A stretch of DNA of 30,545 nt from an uncultured Muribaculaceae bacterium (GTDB lineage Bacteria; Bacteroidota; Bacteroidia; Bacteroidales; Muribaculaceae): the NCBI GenBank assembly GCA_948788915.1, contig CAQFOZ010000028.1, positions 1-30,545 on the forward strand. Direction: 5' to 3'. Both the position numbers and the translations under genes were made by a program. A model generated the notes under the pieces. That model saw only the letters and a program-made list of their open reading frames with translations, did no database searches and was not told the origin of the DNA. Positions 7,706 through 17,068 of this stretch are shown here, in pieces; within the stretch, counting starts at the first letter, position 1; each line of letters begins with the position of its first letter.

Positions 7706-10681
7706 ATGAAAAACTTTGACGATACAAATTTCGGCCGTCTCTATCTTAAAGACACGGCCTTTCAGGATTTGATGCAGAAGCGTATTTTTAATGTGCTTCT
7801 TATTGCTACTCCTTACGATGCGTTCATGCTTGAGGAGGATGGGCGTGTTGATGAGCAGATATATTTTGAATACAATGCTTTGAATCTGTCGTCACCTCCG
7901 CGATTCACCAAGGTTGCCAATTATGCGGAAGCATATGAGGCATTGGCAGAAAAACAGTTCGACCTCATCATTGCTATGCCCGGTGTGGATATCAGTGAGA
8001 CATTTCAGGAGGCGGTAAAGATCGATGAGATGTACCCCGAAATTCCGTTGGTGGTACTTACACCGTTCTCCAATGAGGTCAGACGCAGAATTGCCAACGA
8101 AGACTTGCGAGGTGTTGACTATGTATTCTCATGGCTTGGTAATGTTGATCTTATCCTTGCCATCATAAAGCTGATTGAGGATAAGATGAATGCCGACAAC
8201 GATATTATTGAAGTTGGTCTTCAGGCAATACTTCTTGTGGAAGACTCAATTAGATTCTATTCCTCGATTCTTCCACATCTTTTCAAGTTTCTTCTGAAGC
8301 AGTCCTTACGCTTTTCAACAGAGGCATTGAACGAGCACGAGCAGATGTTGCGAATGCGCGGACGCTCCAAGGTGTTGCTTGCCCGCGACTATGAAGAAGC
8401 TGCAGCGCTGTTGAAAAAATACGGTGACAATATTCTCGGGATAATCACAGATGCAAGATTTCCGGTTAATGGAGAAAAGGATCCGGAAGCCGGAATGAAA
8501 CTGGCCGGACTTGTCAGAAGCAAATATCCTTATACCCCGATAATAATGGAGAGTCAGGAGAGTGCCAACCGCCGTGATGCCGAGAATCACGGATATGTGT
8601 TTCTGGATAAGAATTCAAAGACACTGCCACTTGACTTGCGGGAGGCTGTGACCAAGAATTTCGGATTTGGAGATTTTGTGGTGAAGGATCCTCAGACAGG
8701 AGATGAACTGATGCGCTTCCGCAATTTGAAAGATCTTCAAAGGGAAGCCATAGGCATTCCTGATGAAATTCTGTATTATTATTGTTCAACCAACAGTGTG
8801 TCGCGTTGGCTCTATTCCCGGGCGCTATTCCCTATAGCGGAAGTCCTGAAGGGTTTTGAGTTTACAAATATTGAGGATGCGCCAAGGGTGAAACGCCTGA
8901 TATTTGAGACAATCGTTAAATACCGCAGAATGAAGAACCGGGGAGTGGTAGCGGTTTTTCATAGGGATTCTTATGACAGCTGGAGCAATTTTGCCCGCAT
9001 AGGAGAGGGAAGTCTCGGCGGTAAAGGACGTGGATTGGCATTCATAGACCAGATTATCAAGCGTCATCCTGTTTGCGATGATTATCTGGGGGCCCAGATA
9101 ACGATTCCTCATACGGTGGTGGTCTGCACGGATTTGTTCGATGAATTTATGGATTCCAACAATCTGTATAATATTGCTTTGTCCGATGCTTCGGACGAAG
9201 ATATACTCAGGGCATTTCTTGATGCACGTCTGCCGGATGATTTGATTGAGGATTTTAAGGCGTTTTTTAACGTGGTGCGTCGGCCTCTCGCCATCCGGAG
9301 CAGTTCATTGCTTGAGGATTCACATTATCAGCCGTTTGCAGGGATATATTCAACATATATGATTCCTTATGTAGAGGATGAGGAGGTAAGAATGAAGATG
9401 CTTACCGATGCTGTGAAGGGTGTTTATGCATCCGTGTTCTATTCGGATTCCAAAGCTTATATGAATGCTACGAGCAATGTGATTGACCAGGAGAAGATGG
9501 CGGTTATATTGCAGGAGGTGGTAGGGGAGGATCATGACGGATTTTATTATCCGAGTTTTTCCGGAGTGGGGCGCTCCCTCAACTATTACCCTACCGGTGA
9601 TGAAAGATCTGAGGAGGGTGTGGTTGAAATAGCCGCGGGCTTGGGAAAATATATTGTGGACGGAGGAGTGGCGTTGCGTTTTTCTCCTAAACATCCCGAC
9701 AAGGTGTTGCAGACATCTACTCTTGAACTGGCACTCCGTGATACGCAGACTTCGCTATACGCATTGCAGGACCATCGTGGAGGAGGAAGTGAGTTTCAGG
9801 TAGATGACGGTTTTAATATCAGCAGAATCCCTGTTGCAGACGCTTTTAAGACTGGAGCATTAAAATATCTTGTATCAACGTTCGATTTTAATGACAGGAT
9901 AATCCGGGATAGTGATTCGGGAAAAGGGAGAAAGGTGGTGACTTTTGCAAATGTACTTAAGCACAATGTTTTTCCATTGGCAAAGATTGCGGATTTCATG
10001 CTTGAGACCGGTCAATATGAGATGGGACGTCCCGTGGAGATCGAATTTGCGGGAAATATAAATCCGGATGCTGTCAAGAACAGTGAAAAGGGAACTGTTT
10101 ACTGGTTGCAGATGCGCCCCATTGTAGATACAAAAGAGATGCTTGACAATTCTATCATGGATGTGGCTGATGACGAACTTATATTAAGAAGCGAGACGGC
10201 ATTAGGGCATGGTCTGATGGATAATGTAAAGACAGTGGTTTATGTAAAGAGGGAAAATTTCAACTCTTCATATAATCAGAGGCTTGCTGATGAGATAGGT
10301 GGCATAAACCGGGATCTTACAGAAAGAGGGGAGCCATATGTGCTTATAGGTCCCGGAAGATGGGGATCGTCAGATCCGGCACTCGGAATACCAGTCAAAT
10401 GGCCGCAGATAGCTGGAGCGCGTCTGATTGTGGAAAGCACGTTGCCCGGCTATCGTATAGAACCTTCGCAGGGAACGCATTTCTTCCAGAATCTGACTTC
10501 TTTTGGCGTGGGATATTTTACAATAGATCCTGACGGTGGTAATGGTTTCATAGATATGGATTATCTTGATTCCCTCCCGGCGGAGCATGAGAGCGACAGT
10601 ATTCGTGTTGTGCGTTTTACCGATTCTCTGACCATTGCCATCAATGGCAGGAAGTCGAAAGGAATCGTGCGCAAACCATAG
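7706..10681 (+). CDS. Receiver-PEP synthase-type ATP-grasp fusion protein
   Basis: A 991-aa cytoplasmic protein. Residues ~27-160 form a receiver-like domain whose usual phospho-acceptor position is not Asp (DLIIAMPG), so it looks like a pseudo-receiver. Residues ~173-320 form a second receiver with the expected acidic pair (E179, D180), a candidate phospho-acceptor D249 in IITDARFP and conserved K302. Residues ~430-810 match the PEP/pyruvate-binding ATP-grasp domain: GSLGGKGRG (435-443), the arginine-serine motif AIRSSSLLEDS (529-539), AGIYSTY, and the closing YWLQMRPIVD. The last 180 residues (with VLIGPGRWGSSDP) are a distinct conserved tail. The phosphohistidine swivel and the PEP-binding barrel of true PEP synthase or PPDK are absent, so it should not make PEP by the standard reaction. 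It is probably a phosphorylation-responsive ATP-dependent enzyme or regulator with unknown target. Confidence 0.82.
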   Translation: MKNFDDTNFGRLYLKDTAFQDLMQKRIFNVLLIATPYDAFMLEEDGRVDEQIYFEYNALNLSSPPRFTKVANYAEAYEALAEKQFDLIIAMPGVDISETFQEAVKIDEMYPEIPLVVLTPFSNEVRRRIANEDLRGVDYVFSWLGNVDLILAIIKLIEDKMNADNDIIEVGLQAILLVEDSIRFYSSILPHLFKFLLKQSLRFSTEALNEHEQMLRMRGRSKVLLARDYEEAAALLKKYGDNILGIITDARFPVNGEKDPEAGMKLAGLVRSKYPYTPIIMESQESANRRDAENHGYVFLDKNSKTLPLDLREAVTKNFGFGDFVVKDPQTGDELMRFRNLKDLQREAIGIPDEILYYYCSTNSVSRWLYSRALFPIAEVLKGFEFTNIEDAPRVKRLIFETIVKYRRMKNRGVVAVFHRDSYDSWSNFARIGEGSLGGKGRGLAFIDQIIKRHPVCDDYLGAQITIPHTVVVCTDLFDEFMDSNNLYNIALSDASDEDILRAFLDARLPDDLIEDFKAFFNVVRRPLAIRSSSLLEDSHYQPFAGIYSTYMIPYVEDEEVRMKMLTDAVKGVYASVFYSDSKAYMNATSNVIDQEKMAVILQEVVGEDHDGFYYPSFSGVGRSLNYYPTGDERSEEGVVEIAAGLGKYIVDGGVALRFSPKHPDKVLQTSTLELALRDTQTSLYALQDHRGGGSEFQVDDGFNISRIPVADAFKTGALKYLVSTFDFNDRIIRDSDSGKGRKVVTFANVLKHNVFPLAKIADFMLETGQYEMGRPVEIEFAGNINPDAVKNSEKGTVYWLQMRPIVDTKEMLDNSIMDVADDELILRSETALGHGLMDNVKTVVYVKRENFNSSYNQRLADEIGGINRDLTERGEPYVLIGPGRWGSSDPALGIPVKWPQIAGARLIVESTLPGYRIEPSQGTHFFQNLTSFGVGYFTIDPDGGNGFIDMDYLDSLPAEHESDSIRVVRFTDSLTIAINGRKSKGIVRKP

Positions 10682-10719
10682 GTAATCTTTTTCCGACAGA
10701 CGGCAAAAGTATATACAGG

Positions 10720-10752
10720 CAAAAAGCGCCTGAGGGATCACCCTCGGGCGCT
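10720..10752 (-). terminator. Terminator downstream of the CoA-transferase
   Basis: A 12-bp stem with one G-T wobble (10725-10736 with 10741-10752) and an ATCA loop lies between convergent genes. On the minus strand it is followed by TTTTT, a good intrinsic terminator for the CoA-transferase. On the plus strand the tail is weaker (AATCGGTTTT), but it may also stop the upstream gene. Confidence 0.85.
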
Positions 10753-10793
10753 AATCGGTTTTATAAGCTTTGTTTTATCGAGATATTTCTATT

Positions 10794-12287
10794 TTATGCA
10801 AACTTTGAGAAATCAGCCTGAAGCATATCTCCCTTCTCTATGAATGCATCATGAAGCGCAAAAGCAGACTGGAGAGTATGAGGTGTATGACCTCCCTTTG
10901 AAAGCTTCAGATAATCCCACATCAATTCCTTGTACATCGGATGCACGCAGTTCTCGATGATTGCTTCCGCACGCTGACGCGGATCCTTTCCACGCAAATC
11001 AGCAATACCCTGCTCGGTTGCAAGGATCTTGACAGAGTGCTCACTGTGGTCAACATGCGATACCATCGGTACGATTGTAGAAATTTTTCCACCTTTCTGG
11101 ATTGACGGGCAAGAGAAGATTGAGAGGTATGCGTTGCGGCAGAAGTCTCCCGAACCTCCTATGCCATTCATCATCTTTGTTCCCAGCACATGGGTGGAGT
11201 TCACATTTCCAAAGATATCTGCCTCAAGTGCCGTGTTCATTGCGATCAGACCGAGTCTGCGGACAACCTCCGGGCTGTTCGAGATCTCACCAGGTCTCAT
11301 CAGTACTTTGCCACGGAAGAAGTCTATATTCTCCATGAAGCGCAACATTGCCTCGTCCGAGAATGTCAGCGCACAGGTTGATGCGAAAGTACATTTCCCT
11401 TCTTGCATAAGATCCATAACGGCATCCTGGATAACCTCTGTGTACATCTGGAAATGAGGAATCTCAGGATTCTCGCCAAGTCCATAAAGCACTGCATTGG
11501 CCACATTTCCCACACCGCTCTGTATCGGCAGGAATTCCTTGGGAATCCTTCCTTCCCGCAACTGCGAAGCCAGGAAGTTACAGATGTTCTCACCTATCTT
11601 GTGACTGATCTCGTCAGGAGCGGTGAACGGTTTGATACTTTCCGATGCATTTGACGGAACAACACCTACGATCTTTTTCGGATCAATCTTGAGAACAGGA
11701 CTGCCTATGCGGTCTGTCGGAGCATAGATTGGAATCTCGCGACGGTGAGGAGGATCCAATGGAATATAATTGTCGTGGAATCCACGGAATGAGTTTTTAT
11801 AATATGAGGAATACTCAATTATCACTTTCTTTGCCATCCGGGCAATAGTCGGTGTCATTCCCAAACCTGCGCCAAGCACAACTTCTCCATTGGGACTCAT
11901 CTCGGTCACCTCGATAATAGCAACGTCAACATCGCCATAAAAGCCGTAGCGCATATCCTGCGACAGATGGCTGAGGTGCTGGTCGAAATAATGGATTCCT
12001 CCTCCGTTGATCGACTTGCGCATGTCGCCATGACTCTGGTAAGGCGTACGGGCATTGATAGCTTCAGCACGCGCCAGCTCTCCGTCTACATGGTCATTTG
12101 TAGACGCACCGGAAAAAATATTGATCTTAAATGGCTTACCCTCGGCGTGGAGCTTCCTGGCACGTTCTGCCAATGCTACTGTCACCACCTTTGGAGTTCC
12201 GGAAGCGGTAAAACCTGAAAAGGCTACGTTGTCTCCGTTTTTAATAAAACCTGCGGCTTCCTCGGCCGTGATGAATGGAATGCTCAT
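10794..12287 (-). CDS. Acetyl-CoA hydrolase/transferase family (succinyl-CoA:acetate CoA-transferase type)
   Basis: A 497-aa class I CoA-transferase of the AarC/acetyl-CoA hydrolase family. The N-terminal glycine-rich FSGFTASGTPKVV is typical. The candidate catalytic glutamate is E284 in MYTEVIQD, the residue that forms the glutamyl-CoA thioester in this family. The C-terminal loop NGIGGSGDF (374-382) and the segment ATEQGIADLRG also match. It moves CoA between acyl groups, most likely acetate and succinate (or propionate) in the fermentative end-product pathways of Bacteroidales; the substrate pair is inferred from family. It is cytoplasmic and monocistronic, with its own terminator, and is divergent from miaB across an 83-nt spacer. 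A simple acetyl-CoA hydrolase is the alternative but is less likely given the intact transferase motif. Confidence 0.87.
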   Translation of the reverse strand: MSIPFITAEEAAGFIKNGDNVAFSGFTASGTPKVVTVALAERARKLHAEGKPFKINIFSGASTNDHVDGELARAEAINARTPYQSHGDMRKSINGGGIHYFDQHLSHLSQDMRYGFYGDVDVAIIEVTEMSPNGEVVLGAGLGMTPTIARMAKKVIIEYSSYYKNSFRGFHDNYIPLDPPHRREIPIYAPTDRIGSPVLKIDPKKIVGVVPSNASESIKPFTAPDEISHKIGENICNFLASQLREGRIPKEFLPIQSGVGNVANAVLYGLGENPEIPHFQMYTEVIQDAVMDLMQEGKCTFASTCALTFSDEAMLRFMENIDFFRGKVLMRPGEISNSPEVVRRLGLIAMNTALEADIFGNVNSTHVLGTKMMNGIGGSGDFCRNAYLSIFSCPSIQKGGKISTIVPMVSHVDHSEHSVKILATEQGIADLRGKDPRQRAEAIIENCVHPMYKELMWDYLKLSKGGHTPHTLQSAFALHDAFIEKGDMLQADFSKFA

Positions 12288-12321
12288 TTCTTGATGTTTT
12301 AGTCTATTTAAATGGTATTAG

Positions 12322-12352
12322 TTGTTCGTTTATCCACAATTTTTTAATTTTG
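12322..12352 (+). promoter_or_regulatory. Promoter of miaB
   Basis: TTG at 12322-12324 and TAATTTTG at 12345-12352, separated by 20 nt, match the Bacteroidota -33/-7 arrangement. The ATG of miaB follows about 18 nt after the -7 box, so the leader is very short. A minus-strand TATTTTTG (12355-12362) is a weaker candidate for the divergent CoA-transferase; no -33 element is visible for it. Confidence 0.65.
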
Positions 12353-12370
12353 CACAAAAATAATAAATTT

Positions 12371-13759
12371 ATGCAACAATCTAATATAAAGAATAATTTT
12401 TTTATTCCTTCAAACGATAAAAATTGCACACCATCCAAAAAAGTGCGCATCGAAACATATGGCTGCCAGATGAATGTTGCAGATTCCGAAGTCGTGGCAG
12501 CAATGATGGAGATGGCAGGATATGAGACAACGGAAACCGATACAGATGCGGCCGCCGTACTGCTCAACACTTGCTCCATCCGAGACAATGCTGAACAAAA
12601 AATATATACTCGCATAGCATATTGGAATTCTCTGCGACGCAAACTGGGACGAAACATAATAATCGGTGTGATCGGCTGTATGGCCGAACGTCTGAAACAG
12701 GAGCTGATCGAGAAACATGGAGTGGATATCGTGGCCGGACCTGACGCCTACCTTGATCTGCCAAATCTCGTGGCAGCCGCCGAGACCGGGGCTCCGGCAA
12801 TTAACATCGAACTGTCCACTACCGAAACATACCGCGATATCGTTCCGAGTAGAATAGGATCCAACGGGGTTTCCGGATTTATCTCCATAATGAGAGGTTG
12901 CAATAATTTTTGCTCCTATTGCATAGTGCCGTACACACGCGGACGCGAACGCTCACGCGAACCGCAAAGTATACTTCGGGAACTCGCAGACCTCCGCTCC
13001 AGAGGTTTCAAAGAGGTAACACTTCTTGGACAGAACGTCAACAGTTATAACTTTGTTGCAGAAGGTTGCCAGGCCGTTGATTTCCCCTCCTTGCTCGAAA
13101 TGGTAGCCGTTGCTGCCCCCGACATGCGTATACGTTTCACAACCTCCCACCCCAAAGACATGAGCGACAAAACGCTTGAGGTTGTAGCGAAATATTCCAA
13201 TATAGCGCGACACATTCATCTCCCGGTGCAGAGCGGAAGTAATTCTGTGCTGAAAGCCATGAACCGTAAATATACGCGCGAATGGTATCTTGACCGCGTA
13301 GCCGCGATACGCCGTATTATTCCCGATGCCGGACTGTCCACAGATATGTTCACCGGGTTTCACAATGAATCTGAAGAGGATTTCCAACAGACCTTGTCGT
13401 TGATGCGCGAGGCAGGTTTCGATTCCGCTTTTATGTTCAAATACTCCGAAAGGCCCGGCACTTTAGCCAGCCGCGAAATGCCTGACAACATTCCCGAAGA
13501 GGTGAAAATCGATCGTCTGAACCGTATGATCGCACTACAGAACGAACTCTCGCTTGAAAGCAATTTGAAGGACGTAGGAAAAGAATTTGAAGTATTGGTT
13601 GAGGGTACATCCAAACGCAATAAAGACGAGCTGTTCGGACGCACGTCGCAGAACAAAGTTGCGGTCTTCCCCGCTTCCGGACACAACCCCGGAGATTTTG
13701 TCCGTGTCCGCATCCTCTCCGCCACCTCTGCCACTCTCCTCGCTGAGCTGGTCGATTAA
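12371..13759 (+). CDS. miaB: tRNA-2-methylthio-N6-dimethylallyladenosine synthase MiaB
   Basis: A 462-aa radical-SAM methylthiotransferase that adds the 2-methylthio group to i6A37 of tRNAs reading UNN codons. The UPF0004 domain carries the three cluster cysteines C32 (ETYGCQMN), C68 (LNTCS) and C103 (GCMAER). The radical SAM CxxxCxxC is C177, C181 and C184 (GCNNFCSYCIVPYTRG). A C-terminal TRAM domain (VLVEGTSKRNKDELFGRT) gives tRNA binding. GCQMN and the TRAM sequence favour MiaB over MtaB or RimO. The frame stays open upstream to 12275, but the earlier part overlaps the promoter and encodes no family sequence, so I start at ATG 12371. It is transcribed alone and convergent with the LRR gene. 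Confidence 0.95.
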   Translation: MQQSNIKNNFFIPSNDKNCTPSKKVRIETYGCQMNVADSEVVAAMMEMAGYETTETDTDAAAVLLNTCSIRDNAEQKIYTRIAYWNSLRRKLGRNIIIGVIGCMAERLKQELIEKHGVDIVAGPDAYLDLPNLVAAAETGAPAINIELSTTETYRDIVPSRIGSNGVSGFISIMRGCNNFCSYCIVPYTRGRERSREPQSILRELADLRSRGFKEVTLLGQNVNSYNFVAEGCQAVDFPSLLEMVAVAAPDMRIRFTTSHPKDMSDKTLEVVAKYSNIARHIHLPVQSGSNSVLKAMNRKYTREWYLDRVAAIRRIIPDAGLSTDMFTGFHNESEEDFQQTLSLMREAGFDSAFMFKYSERPGTLASREMPDNIPEEVKIDRLNRMIALQNELSLESNLKDVGKEFEVLVEGTSKRNKDELFGRTSQNKVAVFPASGHNPGDFVRVRILSATSATLLAELVD

Positions 13760-13780
13760 AAACCGGTTAAATGAAACAAG

Positions 13781-13817
13781 TATGGCGCATTTCCTGTTTG
13801 CCGGGAAATGCGCCATA
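13781..13817. terminator. Bidirectional 3'-end hairpin between miaB and the LRR gene
   Basis: A perfect 14-bp stem (13781-13794 with 13804-13817, starting TATGGCGCATTTCC) and a 9-nt loop lies 21 nt after the miaB stop and 33 nt before the end of the convergent gene. It has no T-run on either strand, so it may protect RNA 3' ends rather than be a classical terminator. Confidence 0.65.
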
Positions 13818-13849
13818 TCACATAATTGATGCTACATTTAAGAGAATAT

Positions 13850-16800
13850 TTATAACATTACTTTTAAAGATTTACCTGCCACTCGTATAATATACATTCC
13901 GGCATTTGCCTGAATTTCCAGAGTCGGGGCAACTCCTTTCGCAATCAGGCATCCGGAAACATCATATATCTCGGCATGTTCTCCATCCTCAACCCCGGTC
14001 AGGGTAATGATATTTCCGCTTCTTTTAACCGAAATAGCATCTGCGACATATATTGAGCCAACACTTGAAACAGCTCCTTCCGCTATATTGGTGAACCTGC
14101 TCCATGGATATTGCGTACGATAAGATTCCACCGCACCGGTTGGCACTGTCAGGACAGACTTCTCGTATGCACCATTCATGAAATACACCTCACCCAAGGA
14201 TGGGGCTGTAGAAGAATAACATACCACCTTGTCTGTAGGGTATCCGGAAAACTCAAGCATTCCGCCAATCTCGCTCACCTTCTCTCCAAATTCTATGGTG
14301 GTAGATACAGACCGGGCCATTCCGGATTGATCCGGAGCGTCAACATTTACTCTCAGAATATAGTCAAACCTGCTGTCTTTTATCACCGGTTTTAGATTCC
14401 TTCCTATGTAAAGCCGGTCTTTTACCGCTATTTCAACAATACTCCTGTTTCCGAAATAATTCAAGGGTTCGGAGGAATCCTTTATAATCAATGTTTCCTT
14501 TGATGGAAGATAAGCATCCTTTACGCTTGACGGCAATGTAAGAGACTTCAAAGAAGTTGTTGATTCAAAACAGTTGCCAAGATATTCCAAACCCTCATTG
14601 AGTGTAACAGAGGAAAGATTCCCGCATCTTGCAAAAGCGAAGTCTCCTATATAAGAAACAGACCCCGGCACATTCAATGATGCCATTCCCTGCCCCTCAA
14701 ATGCTGAATTTCCAATGGTTATAACGCCATCGGGAATTGTCAGTTTTGTAATTGAGGGCTCATCATATGTTGAAAAGGCATCTGCGGCAACCGACAGGGT
14801 TCCGGGTTTAATCTCCAGTGAAGAAGGAACGGCTCCTGTCCCTTTGAACCCGAACAGACAGTTGTTGATATAGACAAGACCGTCAGGTTGAGATGTAAAA
14901 ATCCCCGTACCTTTAAACGCATCCGTCCCTACACTTGTAAATGGAGGAAGATCAAGTGTTTTCAGGTTTGCATCATTTAGGAATGCGCGTGCCCCGATAG
15001 CAATCCCTTTCCCTGCGACTGTCGATCTGGTTCTGGACGCAATTGAAACAGACTGCAGATTCGGACATGATGCAAACGCTAAATCCGGGATCGCACCAAG
15101 ATTAGGAGACAGTCTTGCCTCGGTTAATTGAGTTGCCTCGAATGCTCCTTCTCCTATCGAATCCACATGCGCAAGAAATGATGCCGTCCGCAAGCCCGAT
15201 CCATAAAATCCCCGTTCACAGATAACTACAACATCATTCTCATTATTGATATTCCTGACTTCGGGATATGCTAAACGGCCCTTGGGGATACGCGTAATTC
15301 CTCTCGGAATAGAGATATTGCCATCAAATTCACCCCCTCCAAGATTCAGGCTAACACCCGGTCCATAAGGAATCCCATCGAAATTTCCCGTCAGCCAGCT
15401 CTCGATAGTGCCGGTGTAAACGATATTCTTTATCCATTGGGGAATAAGAGCAAACATCGGAATAATCAGTTTCTTGCCTGAAAACTTCAAACCGTTGATT
15501 TTCTTATATCTGTAAAACGCATAAGGTTTAAGCACAGTAACAGAAGCCGGAATCTCAAGCACACCTTCAAGCAACACGGAGCTTCCTCCCTTATTGTAGT
15601 AAAACTCCTTTGCTATGCTCATCGGGCTGGTGCCTTCCGGGTAGTTGTCTCCATCAAATTCAATATTAAACCAATCTTCCAAAGTGCCTTTGAAGATAAC
15701 TTTCTGAATATAGAAAGAGTCTTTCACATCGAATGCTCCGTCACCAAATGATTTAAAACCGGCATTTATAGTCATTTCCTGGATCTTCTCTGCGCCACAG
15801 AAACAATTATAACCTATGCTTTCAAGTGAATTAGGGAATACAAACGACGTTAGACCACTTCGGCTAAAACAGTAGTCACCCAAAGTTTTCACTCCATCCG
15901 GTAAATCTATTTCTTCCAGGGCTGCACAACCTGCAAAAGCAGAGTTTCCAACCGACACAATATTTTCAGGGATGTTGACACTTGTCAAGGATTCACACCC
16001 ACTGAAAAAGGAATTTCCAATTGTTTTCAAACCCGCAGGTAGCACAACAGTTTGCAAAGATTTGCAACCAGAAAATGCATAGTCCCCCACCGATACAACA
16101 TTTTCAGGTATGCTTACACTTGTCAAGGATTTTAACCCACTGAAAACGCTGTGTCCAATCGTTTTCAAACCCATAGGTAACGCGACAGTTTGCAAGGAAG
16201 TGCAACCCTCAAAAAAACGATCACCCAGAGTTGTTATCTGCGCAGATATATTAATAGATTGTAAAGAAGAGCAGTTTTTAATAATCTGTTCACCAATAGT
16301 CTTTACGCTTGCAGGAATATCCAGAGATTTCAAGGACGTGCACTCGTAGAAGGCATAGCTTTCGATAGAGGAAAGACCCGCAGGAAGAGTAACCGATGTC
16401 AGGGAAGTACAATTTGAGAAAACATAGCTTTCGATAGAGGAAAGACCCGCAGGAAGAGTAACCGATGTCAGGGAAGTACAATTTGAGAAAACAGAATTTC
16501 TCAATGTCACCACTTTTGAAGGGATCTTAATGCTTTTTAATAATCTGCACTCATTAAAGATATTTTCAGGCAATTCCATTATATCTTCAGGGAGATTGAC
16601 AGCTTCAAGTTTATCGCATCTCTTGAAAAGGTTTGCCGGCAAAGTCTTGATAGTAGAGGGCAATGTGACCGAGTTCACGGCTTTCCCTTCAAATACCGAT
16701 GCCTCAATCCCTGTTACTTTTACGGTTATCTCCTCTTCATCTTTCTTATAAGAAACCTGCGGAGGAATCGTTACGGCTGCTCCAAGAGAGTCATCATAGT

Positions 16801-16945
16801 AAATAGCTGTTGCCTCTCCCGCGCCTGTGGTCTGATAGGTAATACCGGCATAATCAAATGTATCCGCCATTACGGCTCCGGCATACAGCACAGATGCAAT
16901 AATCAGCTGCAAACGCAATAAACCGCGAATATATGATTGTTTCAT
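13850..16945 (-). CDS. Secreted BspA-type leucine-rich repeat protein
   Basis: A 1031-aa exported protein. A signal peptide (residues 1-28, ending AGAVMA-DT) precedes a long array of BspA/LRR_5 repeats of about 23 residues with the pattern FxxCxSLxSVxLPxGLxxIGxxAF. The array spans most of residues 60-850 with some degenerate interruptions. The C-terminal ~75 residues (IYDVSGCLIAKG then AGMYIIRVAGKS) resemble a type IX secretion sorting domain, so the protein is probably moved across the outer membrane and exposed or released; no T9SS genes are in the window to confirm this. BspA-like proteins of oral and gut Bacteroidales bind host matrix or other bacteria; here the ligand is unknown. Two repeats are identical at DNA level (16355-16492) and a two-repeat unit is duplicated with divergence at about 15960-16200. 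Confidence 0.88.
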   Translation of the reverse strand: MKQSYIRGLLRLQLIIASVLYAGAVMADTFDYAGITYQTTGAGEATAIYYDDSLGAAVTIPPQVSYKKDEEEITVKVTGIEASVFEGKAVNSVTLPSTIKTLPANLFKRCDKLEAVNLPEDIMELPENIFNECRLLKSIKIPSKVVTLRNSVFSNCTSLTSVTLPAGLSSIESYVFSNCTSLTSVTLPAGLSSIESYAFYECTSLKSLDIPASVKTIGEQIIKNCSSLQSINISAQITTLGDRFFEGCTSLQTVALPMGLKTIGHSVFSGLKSLTSVSIPENVVSVGDYAFSGCKSLQTVVLPAGLKTIGNSFFSGCESLTSVNIPENIVSVGNSAFAGCAALEEIDLPDGVKTLGDYCFSRSGLTSFVFPNSLESIGYNCFCGAEKIQEMTINAGFKSFGDGAFDVKDSFYIQKVIFKGTLEDWFNIEFDGDNYPEGTSPMSIAKEFYYNKGGSSVLLEGVLEIPASVTVLKPYAFYRYKKINGLKFSGKKLIIPMFALIPQWIKNIVYTGTIESWLTGNFDGIPYGPGVSLNLGGGEFDGNISIPRGITRIPKGRLAYPEVRNINNENDVVVICERGFYGSGLRTASFLAHVDSIGEGAFEATQLTEARLSPNLGAIPDLAFASCPNLQSVSIASRTRSTVAGKGIAIGARAFLNDANLKTLDLPPFTSVGTDAFKGTGIFTSQPDGLVYINNCLFGFKGTGAVPSSLEIKPGTLSVAADAFSTYDEPSITKLTIPDGVITIGNSAFEGQGMASLNVPGSVSYIGDFAFARCGNLSSVTLNEGLEYLGNCFESTTSLKSLTLPSSVKDAYLPSKETLIIKDSSEPLNYFGNRSIVEIAVKDRLYIGRNLKPVIKDSRFDYILRVNVDAPDQSGMARSVSTTIEFGEKVSEIGGMLEFSGYPTDKVVCYSSTAPSLGEVYFMNGAYEKSVLTVPTGAVESYRTQYPWSRFTNIAEGAVSSVGSIYVADAISVKRSGNIITLTGVEDGEHAEIYDVSGCLIAKGVAPTLEIQANAGMYIIRVAGKSLKVML
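16355..16492 (-). repeat. Perfect 69-bp tandem duplication in the LRR gene
   Basis: 16355-16423 and 16424-16492 are base-for-base identical, including third codon positions. Each unit is exactly 23 codons, one leucine-rich repeat, so the frame is kept. Neighbouring repeats have diverged, so this copy arose recently by slippage or unequal recombination. Confidence 0.95.
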
Positions 16946-16980
16946 AAATACTTCATTTTTTTTGATTCAATAATACCTTT

Positions 16981-17013
16981 GGTGGAATCTCGGATCAAGC
17001 CGAGATCTCCACC
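16981..17013 (-). terminator. Stem-loop downstream of the beta-barrel gene
   Basis: A 13-bp stem with one bulged base (16981-16993 with 17000-17013) and a short ATCAAG loop lies between the beta-barrel gene and the LRR gene, both on the minus strand. The tail is not T-rich on the minus strand, so termination may be partial. Confidence 0.5.
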
Positions 17014-17068
17014 TTTCTAAGAAATCCAAACACTCTAAATACTCAACGTGTGATTTTGTCAAGCCGGG

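Noticed and set aside
16974..16981. Plus-strand TACCTTTG resembling a -7 box
   Set aside because: No plus-strand gene follows for more than 1.3 kb, and it abuts a terminator-like stem.
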